A stretch of 64,000 nt of DNA from Pseudarthrobacter phenanthrenivorans Sphe3. GTDB lineage: Bacteria > Actinomycetota > Actinomycetes > Actinomycetales > Micrococcaceae. Below the pieces are notes generated by a model that was not told where the DNA came from, searched no databases, and saw nothing but the letters and a program-made list of their open reading frames with translations. The translations under genes and the position numbers were made by a program. Positions within the stretch are counted from its first letter, which is position 1. The number at the start of each line of letters is the position of its first letter. The stretch is from NCBI RefSeq assembly GCF_000189535.1, contig NC_015145.1, forward strand, positions 2,728,001 through 2,792,000, in the 5' to 3' direction. Positions 27,833 to 35,459 of the stretch are shown here, in pieces.

Positions 27833-29124
27833 TGGCCGTCTCCGGGCGGTTCGTGCTGCTGGTCCTGCTGGGCCTGGTGCCGGTCCTGCTGTTCCCCGGG
27901 TGGGGCACGTTCCTCCTGGTAGCGGCCGCGCTCGCCGCATGTGCCGCCGTCGACCTGCTGCTGGCGGCGTCCCTTCGCCCGGTCCATGTGCTGCGTTCCG
28001 ACCCGGGAAACGTGACGCTGCACGCCGGAGTGGACGCCGTGCTGACGGTGCGGAACGAGGGCCGGCGTCGGCTCCGTGGAATCCTCCGCGACGGCTGGCA
28101 GCCCTCCGCAGGAGCCCGGAACGCGGTGCAGGACATCGACGTGCCGGCAGGTGAGGGCAGGCGCGTCACGGTCAGGCTCCTGCCCTCCAGGCGGGGCGAC
28201 CTCAAGGCATCCCACGTCACCCTTCGTTCCTTCGGTCCGCTGCAGCTCGCGGCACGGCAGCGGACTGTGGCGTGTCCCGGTTCCCTCCGGGTCCTGCCGC
28301 CATTCCATTCGCGGCGCCACCTGCCGTCCAAGCTGCGGAAACTGCGCGAGCTGGACGGCAAGGCAGCAGTCCAGATCCGCGGCGCAGGCACCGAGTTCGA
28401 TTCCCTCCGCGACTACGTCCGGGGCGATGACGTGCGGTCCATTGACTGGCGGGCAACGGCGCGGCGCTCCTCCGTGGTGGTGCGCACCTGGCGGCCCGAA
28501 CGCGACCGCCGTGTGGTGATGGTACTGGACACGTCCCGCACGTCGGCAGCGAGGATCGACGACGAAACCCGCCTGGACACCGGCATGGAAGCCGCCCTCC
28601 TGCTGGGAGTCCTCGCCGAGCGGGGCGGCGACCGCGTGGACTTCCTGGCGTTCGACCGGCGCACGCGGGCCAGGGCGGGTTCAGCCGGGCAGGGAAACCT
28701 CCTGGGCCAGCTGGTCCAGGCAATGGCACCGCTCGACGCCGAACTGATTGAGATGGACTGGCCCGCGGTTCCCGCGCAGGTCCGTGCCCTTTCCGCGCAC
28801 CGGTCGCTGGTGGTGCTCCTGACCTCGCTGGACAGCGGGGCCCCTGAGGAAGGCCTCCTGCCCGTGGCAGCCCAGCTGGCCCGCCAGCACGTGGTAGTGG
28901 TGGCGGCCGTCCTGGACCCGCAACTTGGCACCATGCTCCGTGAGCGCGACGATGCCGCCGGCGTCTTCCGGGCAGCCGCCGCGGAACGGGCCCTGCTCCA
29001 GCGCGCCGCGCTCAGCGCGGAACTCCGCCAACACGGTGTTGAAGTGGTGGACGCGGAACCGCACCAGCTGCCCCCGCGGCTTGCCGACATGTACATCAGG
29101 CTCAAGGCTGCCGGTACATTGTGA
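27832..29124 (+). CDS. DUF58 (VWA-like) membrane protein
   Basis: The 430-residue protein has two N-terminal helices (about 5-22 and 24-45). An extracytoplasmic-type beta domain follows. The DUF58 hallmark is at about 183-210: GTEFDSLRDYVRGDD, then SIDWRATARRSSVVVR. The VWA-like part carries the MIDAS-type motif VLDTSRTS. It is the usual partner of the MoxR ATPase next to it; stop and start share one base (TGATG). The set probably works as a membrane-anchored complex. The substrate is unknown. Confidence 0.93.
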   Translation: MAVSGRFVLLVLLGLVPVLLFPGWGTFLLVAAALAACAAVDLLLAASLRPVHVLRSDPGNVTLHAGVDAVLTVRNEGRRRLRGILRDGWQPSAGARNAVQDIDVPAGEGRRVTVRLLPSRRGDLKASHVTLRSFGPLQLAARQRTVACPGSLRVLPPFHSRRHLPSKLRKLRELDGKAAVQIRGAGTEFDSLRDYVRGDDVRSIDWRATARRSSVVVRTWRPERDRRVVMVLDTSRTSAARIDDETRLDTGMEAALLLGVLAERGGDRVDFLAFDRRTRARAGSAGQGNLLGQLVQAMAPLDAELIEMDWPAVPAQVRALSAHRSLVVLLTSLDSGAPEEGLLPVAAQLARQHVVVVAAVLDPQLGTMLRERDDAAGVFRAAAAERALLQRAALSAELRQHGVEVVDAEPHQLPPRLADMYIRLKAAGTL

Positions 29125-29167
29125 GGTCACAGCACTTTGTTCCCGCTTTTCCCCAGGAGGCCCTCCC

Positions 29168-29881
29168 TTGAACGCTCCCATCTACCAGCAGGCCCTCGGC
29201 GCGGACTTCTCCCGGCTGCAGCCGGAACTGCAGGAGTATTTCTCCCTGGTGCCGGGTTCGGGACATTACGGAGTTGGAGAGGGGACGTTCGACGTCGCGG
29301 GCTGCCGCCAGGAATGGCTTCGTCCTTTGCTGCGGCTCACCAGCGGCGAGGAAGCGTTCTTTCCGGAATACGGCGCGAACATCCCGTTCCGCATTGAGAA
29401 CCATGCCCACCAGGATCCCTTCGGCCGCTCAAGCCTGACCGCGCGGCGCGAGATCAGGTTCCCTGGCCGCATCCGGATCTTCCAGGACACCACCAGCATG
29501 ACCCGCCGCAACGGCAGCCCCCAGCTCGTGGACTACGTGGGCAGGTACCGGCGGCTGGTCACCGACCTGAACCTCAGCGTGACCCCGGAGGGGCGGCTGC
29601 GGGGCGTTTCGGAAGCATCGCGGCTCTTCCTCGGCCCCCTCCGCGTTCCGCTGCCCGCCGCCCTGGACGCCAAAGCCTATGCAGAGCAGTGGTGGGATCC
29701 GGCCGAGGGCAGCAGTGGCAGGCACAGGATCCAGGTGAAGGTCATCCAGCCGCAAATCGGCCTGGTGCTGGTGTACGCCGGAGCTTTCGACTACCGGCTG
29801 CGCCCCTACACCGGCGGCAGTTCAGCCCAGAGTTTCCTGCCGCGGTACGCGCAGCCGGACCGCTGGGAAAACCGGGTGTGA
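29168..29881 (+). CDS. DUF4166 protein
   Basis: I start at TTG, because AGGAGG lies seven bases upstream and the frame before it overlaps the DUF58 gene with no protein character. The 237-residue product contains YQQALGADFSRLQPELQEYF, GVGEGTFDVAG, then RTFRFPG-like FPGRIRIFQDTTSM and a C-terminal beta-rich segment (VKVIQPQIGLVLVYAGAFDY). This is the DUF4166 pattern. No function is known. It ends five bases before the convergent MetE-like gene and may be cotranscribed with the MoxR/DUF58 run. Confidence 0.82.
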   Translation: MNAPIYQQALGADFSRLQPELQEYFSLVPGSGHYGVGEGTFDVAGCRQEWLRPLLRLTSGEEAFFPEYGANIPFRIENHAHQDPFGRSSLTARREIRFPGRIRIFQDTTSMTRRNGSPQLVDYVGRYRRLVTDLNLSVTPEGRLRGVSEASRLFLGPLRVPLPAALDAKAYAEQWWDPAEGSSGRHRIQVKVIQPQIGLVLVYAGAFDYRLRPYTGGSSAQSFLPRYAQPDRWENRV

Positions 29882-29886
29882 GGTCA

Positions 29887-31005
29887 TCATCCCAGCGCCC
29901 GCTGGTTGAGCCCGTCGGCCACCTGGGTGATGCGGCCCAGGACTGCGGTGGCCTCTGCCGGGGTGTGGCCGGCGAGCCCGTGGGACGGGGTAATCCGGAC
30001 GGTGGCAAGCGACGCTGCGGGGAGGCCCAGCTGGCGCCACGGACGCCAGACAGCCTCAACACAGTCAGCTACCTTCGGCAGGGTTTGGTTTGCAACGTCA
30101 AATGCCCCGAGCCAGACGCGCTTGTCCGCTTCCACCGCTCCGGCCAGCTGCTCCCACTGCCGGGACGTCAGGGCCTTCGTTGGGACGGCGATGCCGTCGG
30201 CTCCGGCCGCAAGGATCTGCTCGAACGGTGCTTCGATCTCCGGCACCGCGATGACAGCCTCGGCCGCACCGGCTGTGCGCACGGCGTCCAAGACCAGCCG
30301 CCAGGCTTCCCGGGCTTCGGAACCAGCCACCGCACGCAGCGTCCGGTAGCCGCTGGAGGTGGGAATAGTGCCGGCCAGCACCGCTGCAATGTCCGGTTCG
30401 TCCACCTGCACCACCAGCCGCGCTCCGGGGACCGCAGCAGCCACCCGGGACAGGTAGCTTCCCACGCCGGCCGCGAGTGACGCGGCAAGGTCCCGCCGGG
30501 CGCCGTAGTCGATCAAGGCCCGCTCCCCGTTGTGCAGGTGAAGGCCGGCGGCCAGGCTGAGCGGACCCACCAGCTGGACTTTGATCTCCTCCGCCGGTGC
30601 TTCCTCCGCCCCGGCGACATCGGCCAGGATATTGATGTCGGTAGCCAGGGCGGACGCGGCACGGCGGAAGTCCTTGCCGGGGCGGTCCACCAGCCGCCAG
30701 CCGTAGGGCTGGACGTCCACGGCGAGCTCTTCCAGCAACGAGGCCGTGCGTCCCAGTGCGTCGGAACCGACACCCCTGTCCGGCAGTTCCGCGAGGAACG
30801 GAAGGTGGGGGTTCCCCAGTTCACCCCGGATAATCCGGGCAGCTTCCAGCGGGTCATCACCCGGCCATGGGCCCAGTGCGGTGGCTGTGACTTCCTTCGG
30901 CCGGACGTCCTGCGCGTGGCTCTGCGGAGCGGAGGCGCCGTGTGGGAAGGGGGCAGTGCCCGGGGCAGTGCCGCGGGCTGGTTCGTGCCGCTGGTGCATG
31001 CTCAC
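29887..31005 (-). CDS. MetE-like TIM-barrel protein without zinc ligands (Rv3015c-like)
   Basis: The 372-residue protein matches the cobalamin-independent methionine synthase/uroporphyrinogen decarboxylase barrel: ATALGPWPGDDPLEAARII, KVQLVGPLSLAAGL, VVQVDEPDIAAVLAG and a final ITPSHGLAGHTPAEA. Catalytic MetE needs a His-x-Cys pair and a later Cys to bind zinc. Here only one Cys exists (VADC), and the segment usually containing DCGL reads PSHGL. Methionine synthase activity is therefore unlikely, despite how this family is often labelled. The start overlaps the chorismate mutase stop by four bases, so the two are coupled. Confidence 0.78.
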   Translation of the reverse strand: MSMHQRHEPARGTAPGTAPFPHGASAPQSHAQDVRPKEVTATALGPWPGDDPLEAARIIRGELGNPHLPFLAELPDRGVGSDALGRTASLLEELAVDVQPYGWRLVDRPGKDFRRAASALATDINILADVAGAEEAPAEEIKVQLVGPLSLAAGLHLHNGERALIDYGARRDLAASLAAGVGSYLSRVAAAVPGARLVVQVDEPDIAAVLAGTIPTSSGYRTLRAVAGSEAREAWRLVLDAVRTAGAAEAVIAVPEIEAPFEQILAAGADGIAVPTKALTSRQWEQLAGAVEADKRVWLGAFDVANQTLPKVADCVEAVWRPWRQLGLPAASLATVRITPSHGLAGHTPAEATAVLGRITQVADGLNQRALG

Positions 31006-31409
31006 GCGAGGCTTGACGCCTGCGGCTGCTGTCCGGAGGCGGCCTCGTGGTCCTCGGCAATGGCTTCGTGATGCCGGATGACCTCGCCAATGATGAAATT
31101 CAGGAACTTCTCCGCGAAGGCGGGGTCCAGGTGCGCGTCTTCAGCGAGCCGCCGGAGCCTGGCAATCTGCGCGGCTTCCCGTCCCGGGTCGCCGGCAGGA
31201 AGCCGGTGGGTGGCTTTGAGGAATCCCACCTTCTGGGTGGCTTTGAACCGCTCGGCGAGGAGGTACACCAAGGTGGCGTCGATGTTGTCGATGCTGGAAC
31301 GGATGGACAGCAGTTCAGCCATCACCGAGTTGTCCACCTGGCCGGCCAGGGAACTGGCGGAGGGGTCGTAGTCATCGGAGTCAGGTGCGTGAGGGTTGTG
31401 CTGCGTCAT
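31002..31409 (-). CDS. Chorismate mutase, AroQ class
   Basis: The 135-residue protein has an acidic N-terminal extension, then the helical AroQ core (SIDNIDATLVYLLAERFKAT, QKVGFLKATHRLPAGDPGRE, FLNFIIGEVIRHH). It converts chorismate to prephenate for phenylalanine and tyrosine. The size fits the short cytosolic actinobacterial enzyme that depends on DAHP synthase for full activity. No signal peptide is seen. A TAGACT box lies six bases before the ATG, so the message is probably leaderless, and the MetE-like gene follows in the same unit. Confidence 0.92.
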   Translation of the reverse strand: MTQHNPHAPDSDDYDPSASSLAGQVDNSVMAELLSIRSSIDNIDATLVYLLAERFKATQKVGFLKATHRLPAGDPGREAAQIARLRRLAEDAHLDPAFAEKFLNFIIGEVIRHHEAIAEDHEAASGQQPQASSLA

Positions 31410-31415
31410 GCTTCA

Positions 31416-31421
31416 AGTCTA
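31416..31421 (-). promoter_or_regulatory. -10 box TAGACT for the chorismate mutase gene, probably leaderless
   Basis: Minus-strand TAGACT, then six bases (TGAAGC), then the ATG at 31409. No convincing -35 hexamer is seen. Confidence 0.45.
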
Positions 31422-31451
31422 TGGGCAGCCACCGGAATCACCCGGGTGTTA

Positions 31452-31486
31452 AGCACCGGTGCCGGCCGGGAACCGGCACCGGTGCT
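31452..31486. terminator. Terminator-like 14-bp hairpin after the peptide ABC operon
   Basis: AGCACCGGTGCCGG pairs perfectly with CCGGCACCGGTGCT across a seven-base loop. It lies 18 bases beyond the stop of the ABC ATPase gene. No long T-run follows on the minus strand, so it may work as a stability element as well. Confidence 0.65.
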
Positions 31487-31503
31487 CACTGTCAGGGCTG
31501 CGC

Positions 31504-33228
31504 TCAGGTGGCCAGCAGCGCGCGGTGCTCTTCCCTGCGCCGCGCCTGTTCCTGGGGGTCCGGCACCGGCAGCGAGGCGATGAGCCGCCGGGTGTAGTCA
31601 TGCTGCGGGTTTCCCATCACCTGGCTGCCGATTCCCTGCTCCACCAGCCTGCCCTTGTACAGCACGCCCACCCAGGAGGACAGCGTGTCCACCACGGCAA
31701 GGTCGTGGCTTATGAAGAGGCAGGCGAAGCCGAACTCCTGCTGGATGTCCCTGAACAGCTCCAGGACTTTCGCCTGCACGGAAACGTCCAGGGCCGACGT
31801 CGGCTCGTCTGCTATCAGCAGCCGGGGATTGAGGCTGAGGGCCCGCGCCAGCGATGCCCGCTGCCGCTGGCCGCCGGACAGCTCGTGCGGGTACCGCCCC
31901 GCGTACGACGCCGGCAGCTGCACTGATTCGAGGAGCTCGCCCACGCGTTTGCGCGCCTGCGCCGGGCTTGGCTTCGTGTGGATGAGCATGGGTTCGGCAA
32001 TGCAGTCCCCGATGGTCAGCTGCGGATTGAAGGAGGCCGCCGGGTCCTGGAACACGAAGCCGATGTCCTTCCGGAGCGGTTTGAAGGTGCGCTCCCGGAG
32101 GTTCAGCATTTCGTACCCCAGCACGCGAAGGCTGCCGCCCGTGGTGCGGTTCAGCCCAGCGATGGCGCGTCCGATGGTGGTCTTCCCCGAACCTGATTCC
32201 CCTACCAGCCCGAACACTTCGCCCCGGGACAGGGTGAAGCTGACCCGGTCCACGGCCTTGAATGCCGGCGTTCCCAGCCTGCCCGGGTATTCGATGGTGA
32301 GGTTGTTCGCCTCCACCAGGACTTCCTCATCCTGGTGTGCCCGGCTGGTGAGTCCTTCCGACGCGGAGTTGTGGCCCAGGTGCGGCACCGCGGCGAGCAG
32401 CTTCCGGGTGTAGTCCTGCCGCGGCTCGGCGAACAGTGTCCTTGATGGCGCCTCCTCCACCACGTCGCCCTGGTACATGACCACCACCCGGTCGGCCAAG
32501 TCCGCCACCACCCCCATATTGTGCGTGATCAGCACGATCGACGTGCCGTACTTGTCCCGCAGGTCCCGCAGGAGTTCCAGGATCTCCGCCTGGACGGTGA
32601 CGTCCAGGGCGGTGGTGGGCTCGTCCGCGACGATCAGCCCGGGGTTCAACGCCAGGGCCGCGGCGATGACCACCCGCTGCTTCTGCCCTCCGGAGAACTG
32701 GTGGGGGTAGTAGTTGACCCGATGTTCAGGATCGGGGATACCCACCTTGCGCAAGGCGTCAACAGCGCGGGACTTCGCCTCCCTGGCTGACACCCGTTTT
32801 CCGCCGCTGCCTGCATGGGCGCGGATGCCTTCGGCGATCTGCCAGCCGACAGTAAACACCGGGTTCAGCGCGGTGGACGGTTCCTGGAAAACCATGGCCA
32901 CGTCACGGCCACGGATCTGGCGGAGGCGTGCCGCGCTCACGCTGATCACGTCGGTCCCGTTGATCACCACAGCACCGGAACTGCTGGCCGTCTCCGGCAG
33001 CAGCCCGAGGATGGTCTTGGCTGTGACCGTCTTGCCGGAGCCGGACTCACCCACGATAGCCAGGACTTCGCCCTTCCTGACTTCCAGGCTGACGTCCTTG
33101 ACTGCGTACACTGGCCCGCCGTCGGTAGCGAACGTGACCTGGAGGTGGTCAATGTCGAGAACAGGACGGCCGCCGTCGGGCTCCCCGTCGGCGTTCCGCC
33201 CGGACAATGGATCGATATTGACGGTCAT
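31504..33228 (-). CDS. Peptide-type ABC transporter, fused double ATPase
   Basis: The 574-residue protein joins two nucleotide-binding domains, equivalent to DppD and DppF. The first has Walker A GESGSGKTVTAKT (near 49) and signature FSGGQKQRVVIAAAL. The second has GESGSGKTTIGRAIAG (near 345) and LSGGQRQRASLARAL. Both Walker B motifs (VADEPTTALDV, IADEPTSALDV) are intact. It powers uptake of oligopeptides or related solutes. The ATGA overlap with the permease at 33225 sets the start; upstream extension is in the wrong frame for a protein. Confidence 0.93.
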   Translation of the reverse strand: MTVNIDPLSGRNADGEPDGGRPVLDIDHLQVTFATDGGPVYAVKDVSLEVRKGEVLAIVGESGSGKTVTAKTILGLLPETASSSGAVVINGTDVISVSAARLRQIRGRDVAMVFQEPSTALNPVFTVGWQIAEGIRAHAGSGGKRVSAREAKSRAVDALRKVGIPDPEHRVNYYPHQFSGGQKQRVVIAAALALNPGLIVADEPTTALDVTVQAEILELLRDLRDKYGTSIVLITHNMGVVADLADRVVVMYQGDVVEEAPSRTLFAEPRQDYTRKLLAAVPHLGHNSASEGLTSRAHQDEEVLVEANNLTIEYPGRLGTPAFKAVDRVSFTLSRGEVFGLVGESGSGKTTIGRAIAGLNRTTGGSLRVLGYEMLNLRERTFKPLRKDIGFVFQDPAASFNPQLTIGDCIAEPMLIHTKPSPAQARKRVGELLESVQLPASYAGRYPHELSGGQRQRASLARALSLNPRLLIADEPTSALDVSVQAKVLELFRDIQQEFGFACLFISHDLAVVDTLSSWVGVLYKGRLVEQGIGSQVMGNPQHDYTRRLIASLPVPDPQEQARRREEHRALLAT

Positions 33229-34238
33229 GATGCCCTCACTTCGGTTGCCATGGCGGCGTTGTCCACCGGCGCCGGGGAACTGCCGCCCGTGCTCTTGCGG
33301 CCGCGGAGGCGTGGATCGTTCAGGTCGTTGATGCTCTCGCCCACCAGGGTCAGGCCCACCACGGTCAGCACAATGGCGAGGCCGGGAAACAGCCCGGTCC
33401 ACCAGATGCCAGACGTGGTGTCGGCGAGCGCCTTGTTGAGGTCGAAGCCCCACTCCGCGGCCGAGCTGGGCTCGATGCCGAAGCCGAGGAAGCCGAGCCC
33501 GGCCAGGGTGAGGATGGCTTCGGAGGCGTTCAGGGTAAAGATCAGCGGCAGGGTCCGGGTGGCGTTGCGGTAGATGTGGCGGGTCATGATGCGGATGTTG
33601 GATGCTCCCACCACTTTGGCGGACTCCACGAAGGGCTCAGCCTTCAGCCTGACGGTCTCGGCCCGGATGACCCGGAAATACTGCGGAATAAAGACCAGCG
33701 TGATGGCCGTGCCGGCAGCGAAGATGCCGCCAATGAGGCTGGACTGTCCGCCGCTGATGACGATTGCCATCACAATGGCCACGAGCAGCGAGGGAAAGGC
33801 GTAGACGGCGTCGGCAATGACCACCAGGATCCGGTCCAGCCACCCGCCAATGTAGCCGCTCACCAAACCAAGGACCACGCCGACGACGATGGACATGGCG
33901 ACGGCGACAACGATCACCAGGATTGCCGTTTGCGCACCCCAGATGACCCGGGAGAGGACGTCATAGCCGCCCACTGTCGTGCCCAGGAGGTGTTTGCCGC
34001 CGGGGGCCTGCTGCGTGGGGAAGTTGCCGTCGGCGTCGGAAAGCTGGGAAAAACCGTATGGCGCCAGCAGCGGGGCGAACAGCGCCGTCAGGACAAAGAG
34101 GCCGGTGAGCACCAGGCCCGCCACCAGCATGCCGCGCTGCAGGCCCACGCTCTTGTTGAAGTGTGAAACGACCGGCAGGCGCCGGTACCAGGGGGCCCGG
34201 GGACTTTCCATCGGGACGGGAACTGCGGGGATGCTCAT
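33225..34238 (-). CDS. Peptide ABC transporter permease (DppC/OppC-like)
   Basis: The 337-residue protein has a cytoplasmic N-terminal arm, then one helix (LVAGLVLTGLFVLTALFAPL). A periplasmic-type loop follows (HLLGTTVGGYDVLSRVIWG), then five further helices. The permease EAA loop (RAETVRLKAEPFVESAKVVG) is near residue 200, where it contacts the ATPase. The start at 34238 follows the upstream permease stop by two bases. It is the OppC partner of the next gene. Confidence 0.93.
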   Translation of the reverse strand: MSIPAVPVPMESPRAPWYRRLPVVSHFNKSVGLQRGMLVAGLVLTGLFVLTALFAPLLAPYGFSQLSDADGNFPTQQAPGGKHLLGTTVGGYDVLSRVIWGAQTAILVIVVAVAMSIVVGVVLGLVSGYIGGWLDRILVVIADAVYAFPSLLVAIVMAIVISGGQSSLIGGIFAAGTAITLVFIPQYFRVIRAETVRLKAEPFVESAKVVGASNIRIMTRHIYRNATRTLPLIFTLNASEAILTLAGLGFLGFGIEPSSAAEWGFDLNKALADTTSGIWWTGLFPGLAIVLTVVGLTLVGESINDLNDPRLRGRKSTGGSSPAPVDNAAMATEVRAS

Positions 34239-34240
34239 CT

Positions 34241-35332
34241 TCAGTACCTCACGCGGGGATCGATCAGCGCGGCGATGATGTCCACGATGAAGTTGGTCAT
34301 GGCCACGATGATGGCCAGCAGCACCACGATGCCCTGGACAGCCACGAAGTCGCGTGCTGTCAGGTAGTTGGCGAGCTGGAAGCCCAGGCCCTTCCATTCG
34401 AACGTTTTCTCGGTGAGCACGGCTCCGCCGAGCATCACCGCGATCTGCAGTCCCATGACCGTGATGATGGGGATCAGCGCGGGCTTGTAGGCGTGCTTGG
34501 TGACCAGGCGGTATTCGCTCACGCCGCGGGACCTGCCGGCTTCGATGTAATCCCTGCCCAGGGTGCCGATCACGTTGGTCCTCACCAGGCGGAGGAAGAT
34601 CCCCGCCGTCAGCAGTCCCAGTGCCACCGCCGGAAGGACAGCGTGCGCCAGCACATCGCCGAGGGCAGCCATGTTGCCGCTGCGGAGAGCGTCCAGCCAG
34701 TAGATTCCGGTGGGGGCCTGGAGGGAAGTCAGGGCGAGTTCGCTGGACGTTTTGGCCCTTCCTGCCACCGGCAGCCAGCCGAGCCAGACGGAGAAGGTCA
34801 GCTTCAGCAGCATGCCGGCGAAGAACACCGGGGTTGCGTAGCAAAGGATGGCGAAGACGCGCAGGACGGCGTCCGGCGCCTTGTCCCTGCGGTGGGCGGC
34901 CACCATGCCCAGCGGGATGCCCACCAGGAGGGCAACGAGCAGGGCGTTGATGCTCAGTTCCAGGGTGGCCGAGCCATAGGTGGTGAGCATTTCGACGACG
35001 GCACGGTTGTCCGTGAGCGTGCGGCCGAAGTTGCCGGTGGCCAGCTGGCCGAGATATTCGAAGTACTGGACCAGGAGGGGCCGGTCGTAGCCTGCAGCCT
35101 GGATCCGCTCCTGGAGCTGGTCCTCGGGCAGGCGTCCGCCCATGGCCGCGGTGATGGGATCACCGGTGATCCGCATCAGGAAGAAGACCATGGTTACCAG
35201 GATGAAGATGGTGGGGAAGATCAGCAGGAAACGGATCAGGATGTACTGTCCCAATCCCCCGCCGGAGGATTTTTTGGCGGCCGGGAGCAGGCCGTCCGCG
35301 TCCGTGGGTGGCGCGTCGATCAATGTGGTCAT
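34241..35332 (-). CDS. Peptide ABC transporter permease (DppB/OppB-like)
   Basis: The 363-residue permease has a short polar N-terminus, a first helix at about 29-50 (YILIRFLLIFPTIFILVTM), a large extracytoplasmic loop and five later helices. An EAA-type loop is present (YIEAGRSRGVSEYRLVTKHA). It forms the membrane channel with the OppC-like gene. GAGG lies upstream of the ATG. The 127-bp gap to the binding-protein gene contains two strong hairpins. Confidence 0.93.
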   Translation of the reverse strand: MTTLIDAPPTDADGLLPAAKKSSGGGLGQYILIRFLLIFPTIFILVTMVFFLMRITGDPITAAMGGRLPEDQLQERIQAAGYDRPLLVQYFEYLGQLATGNFGRTLTDNRAVVEMLTTYGSATLELSINALLVALLVGIPLGMVAAHRRDKAPDAVLRVFAILCYATPVFFAGMLLKLTFSVWLGWLPVAGRAKTSSELALTSLQAPTGIYWLDALRSGNMAALGDVLAHAVLPAVALGLLTAGIFLRLVRTNVIGTLGRDYIEAGRSRGVSEYRLVTKHAYKPALIPIITVMGLQIAVMLGGAVLTEKTFEWKGLGFQLANYLTARDFVAVQGIVVLLAIIVAMTNFIVDIIAALIDPRVRY

Positions 35333-35351
35333 GGGTGCCTCAGGGTGTCTG

Positions 35352-35379
35352 CACGGTGCATGCGGTCAGCTGCACCGTG
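35352..35379. promoter_or_regulatory. Hairpin 1 between the binding-protein and permease genes
   Basis: CACGGTGCA and TGCACCGTG form a perfect nine-bp stem with a ten-base loop. It lies just upstream of the DppB-like start and can affect transcript processing or stability. Confidence 0.5.
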
Positions 35380-35389
35380 TCACGGCCAG

Positions 35390-35430
35390 CACGCGGGGCG
35401 GGACGCCTGGCGGGCGTCCCGCCCCGTGTG
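35390..35430. promoter_or_regulatory. Hairpin 2, 18-bp stem between the binding-protein and permease genes
   Basis: A stem of 18 pairs (one G-T wobble), rich in G and C, with loop TGGCG. It has no T-run. Located 30 bases after the binding-protein stop, it is placed to protect the abundant binding-protein message and dampen permease expression. Confidence 0.65.
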
Positions 35431-35459
35431 TTTCAGAGCCGGATGGTGGGTGGGACCTG

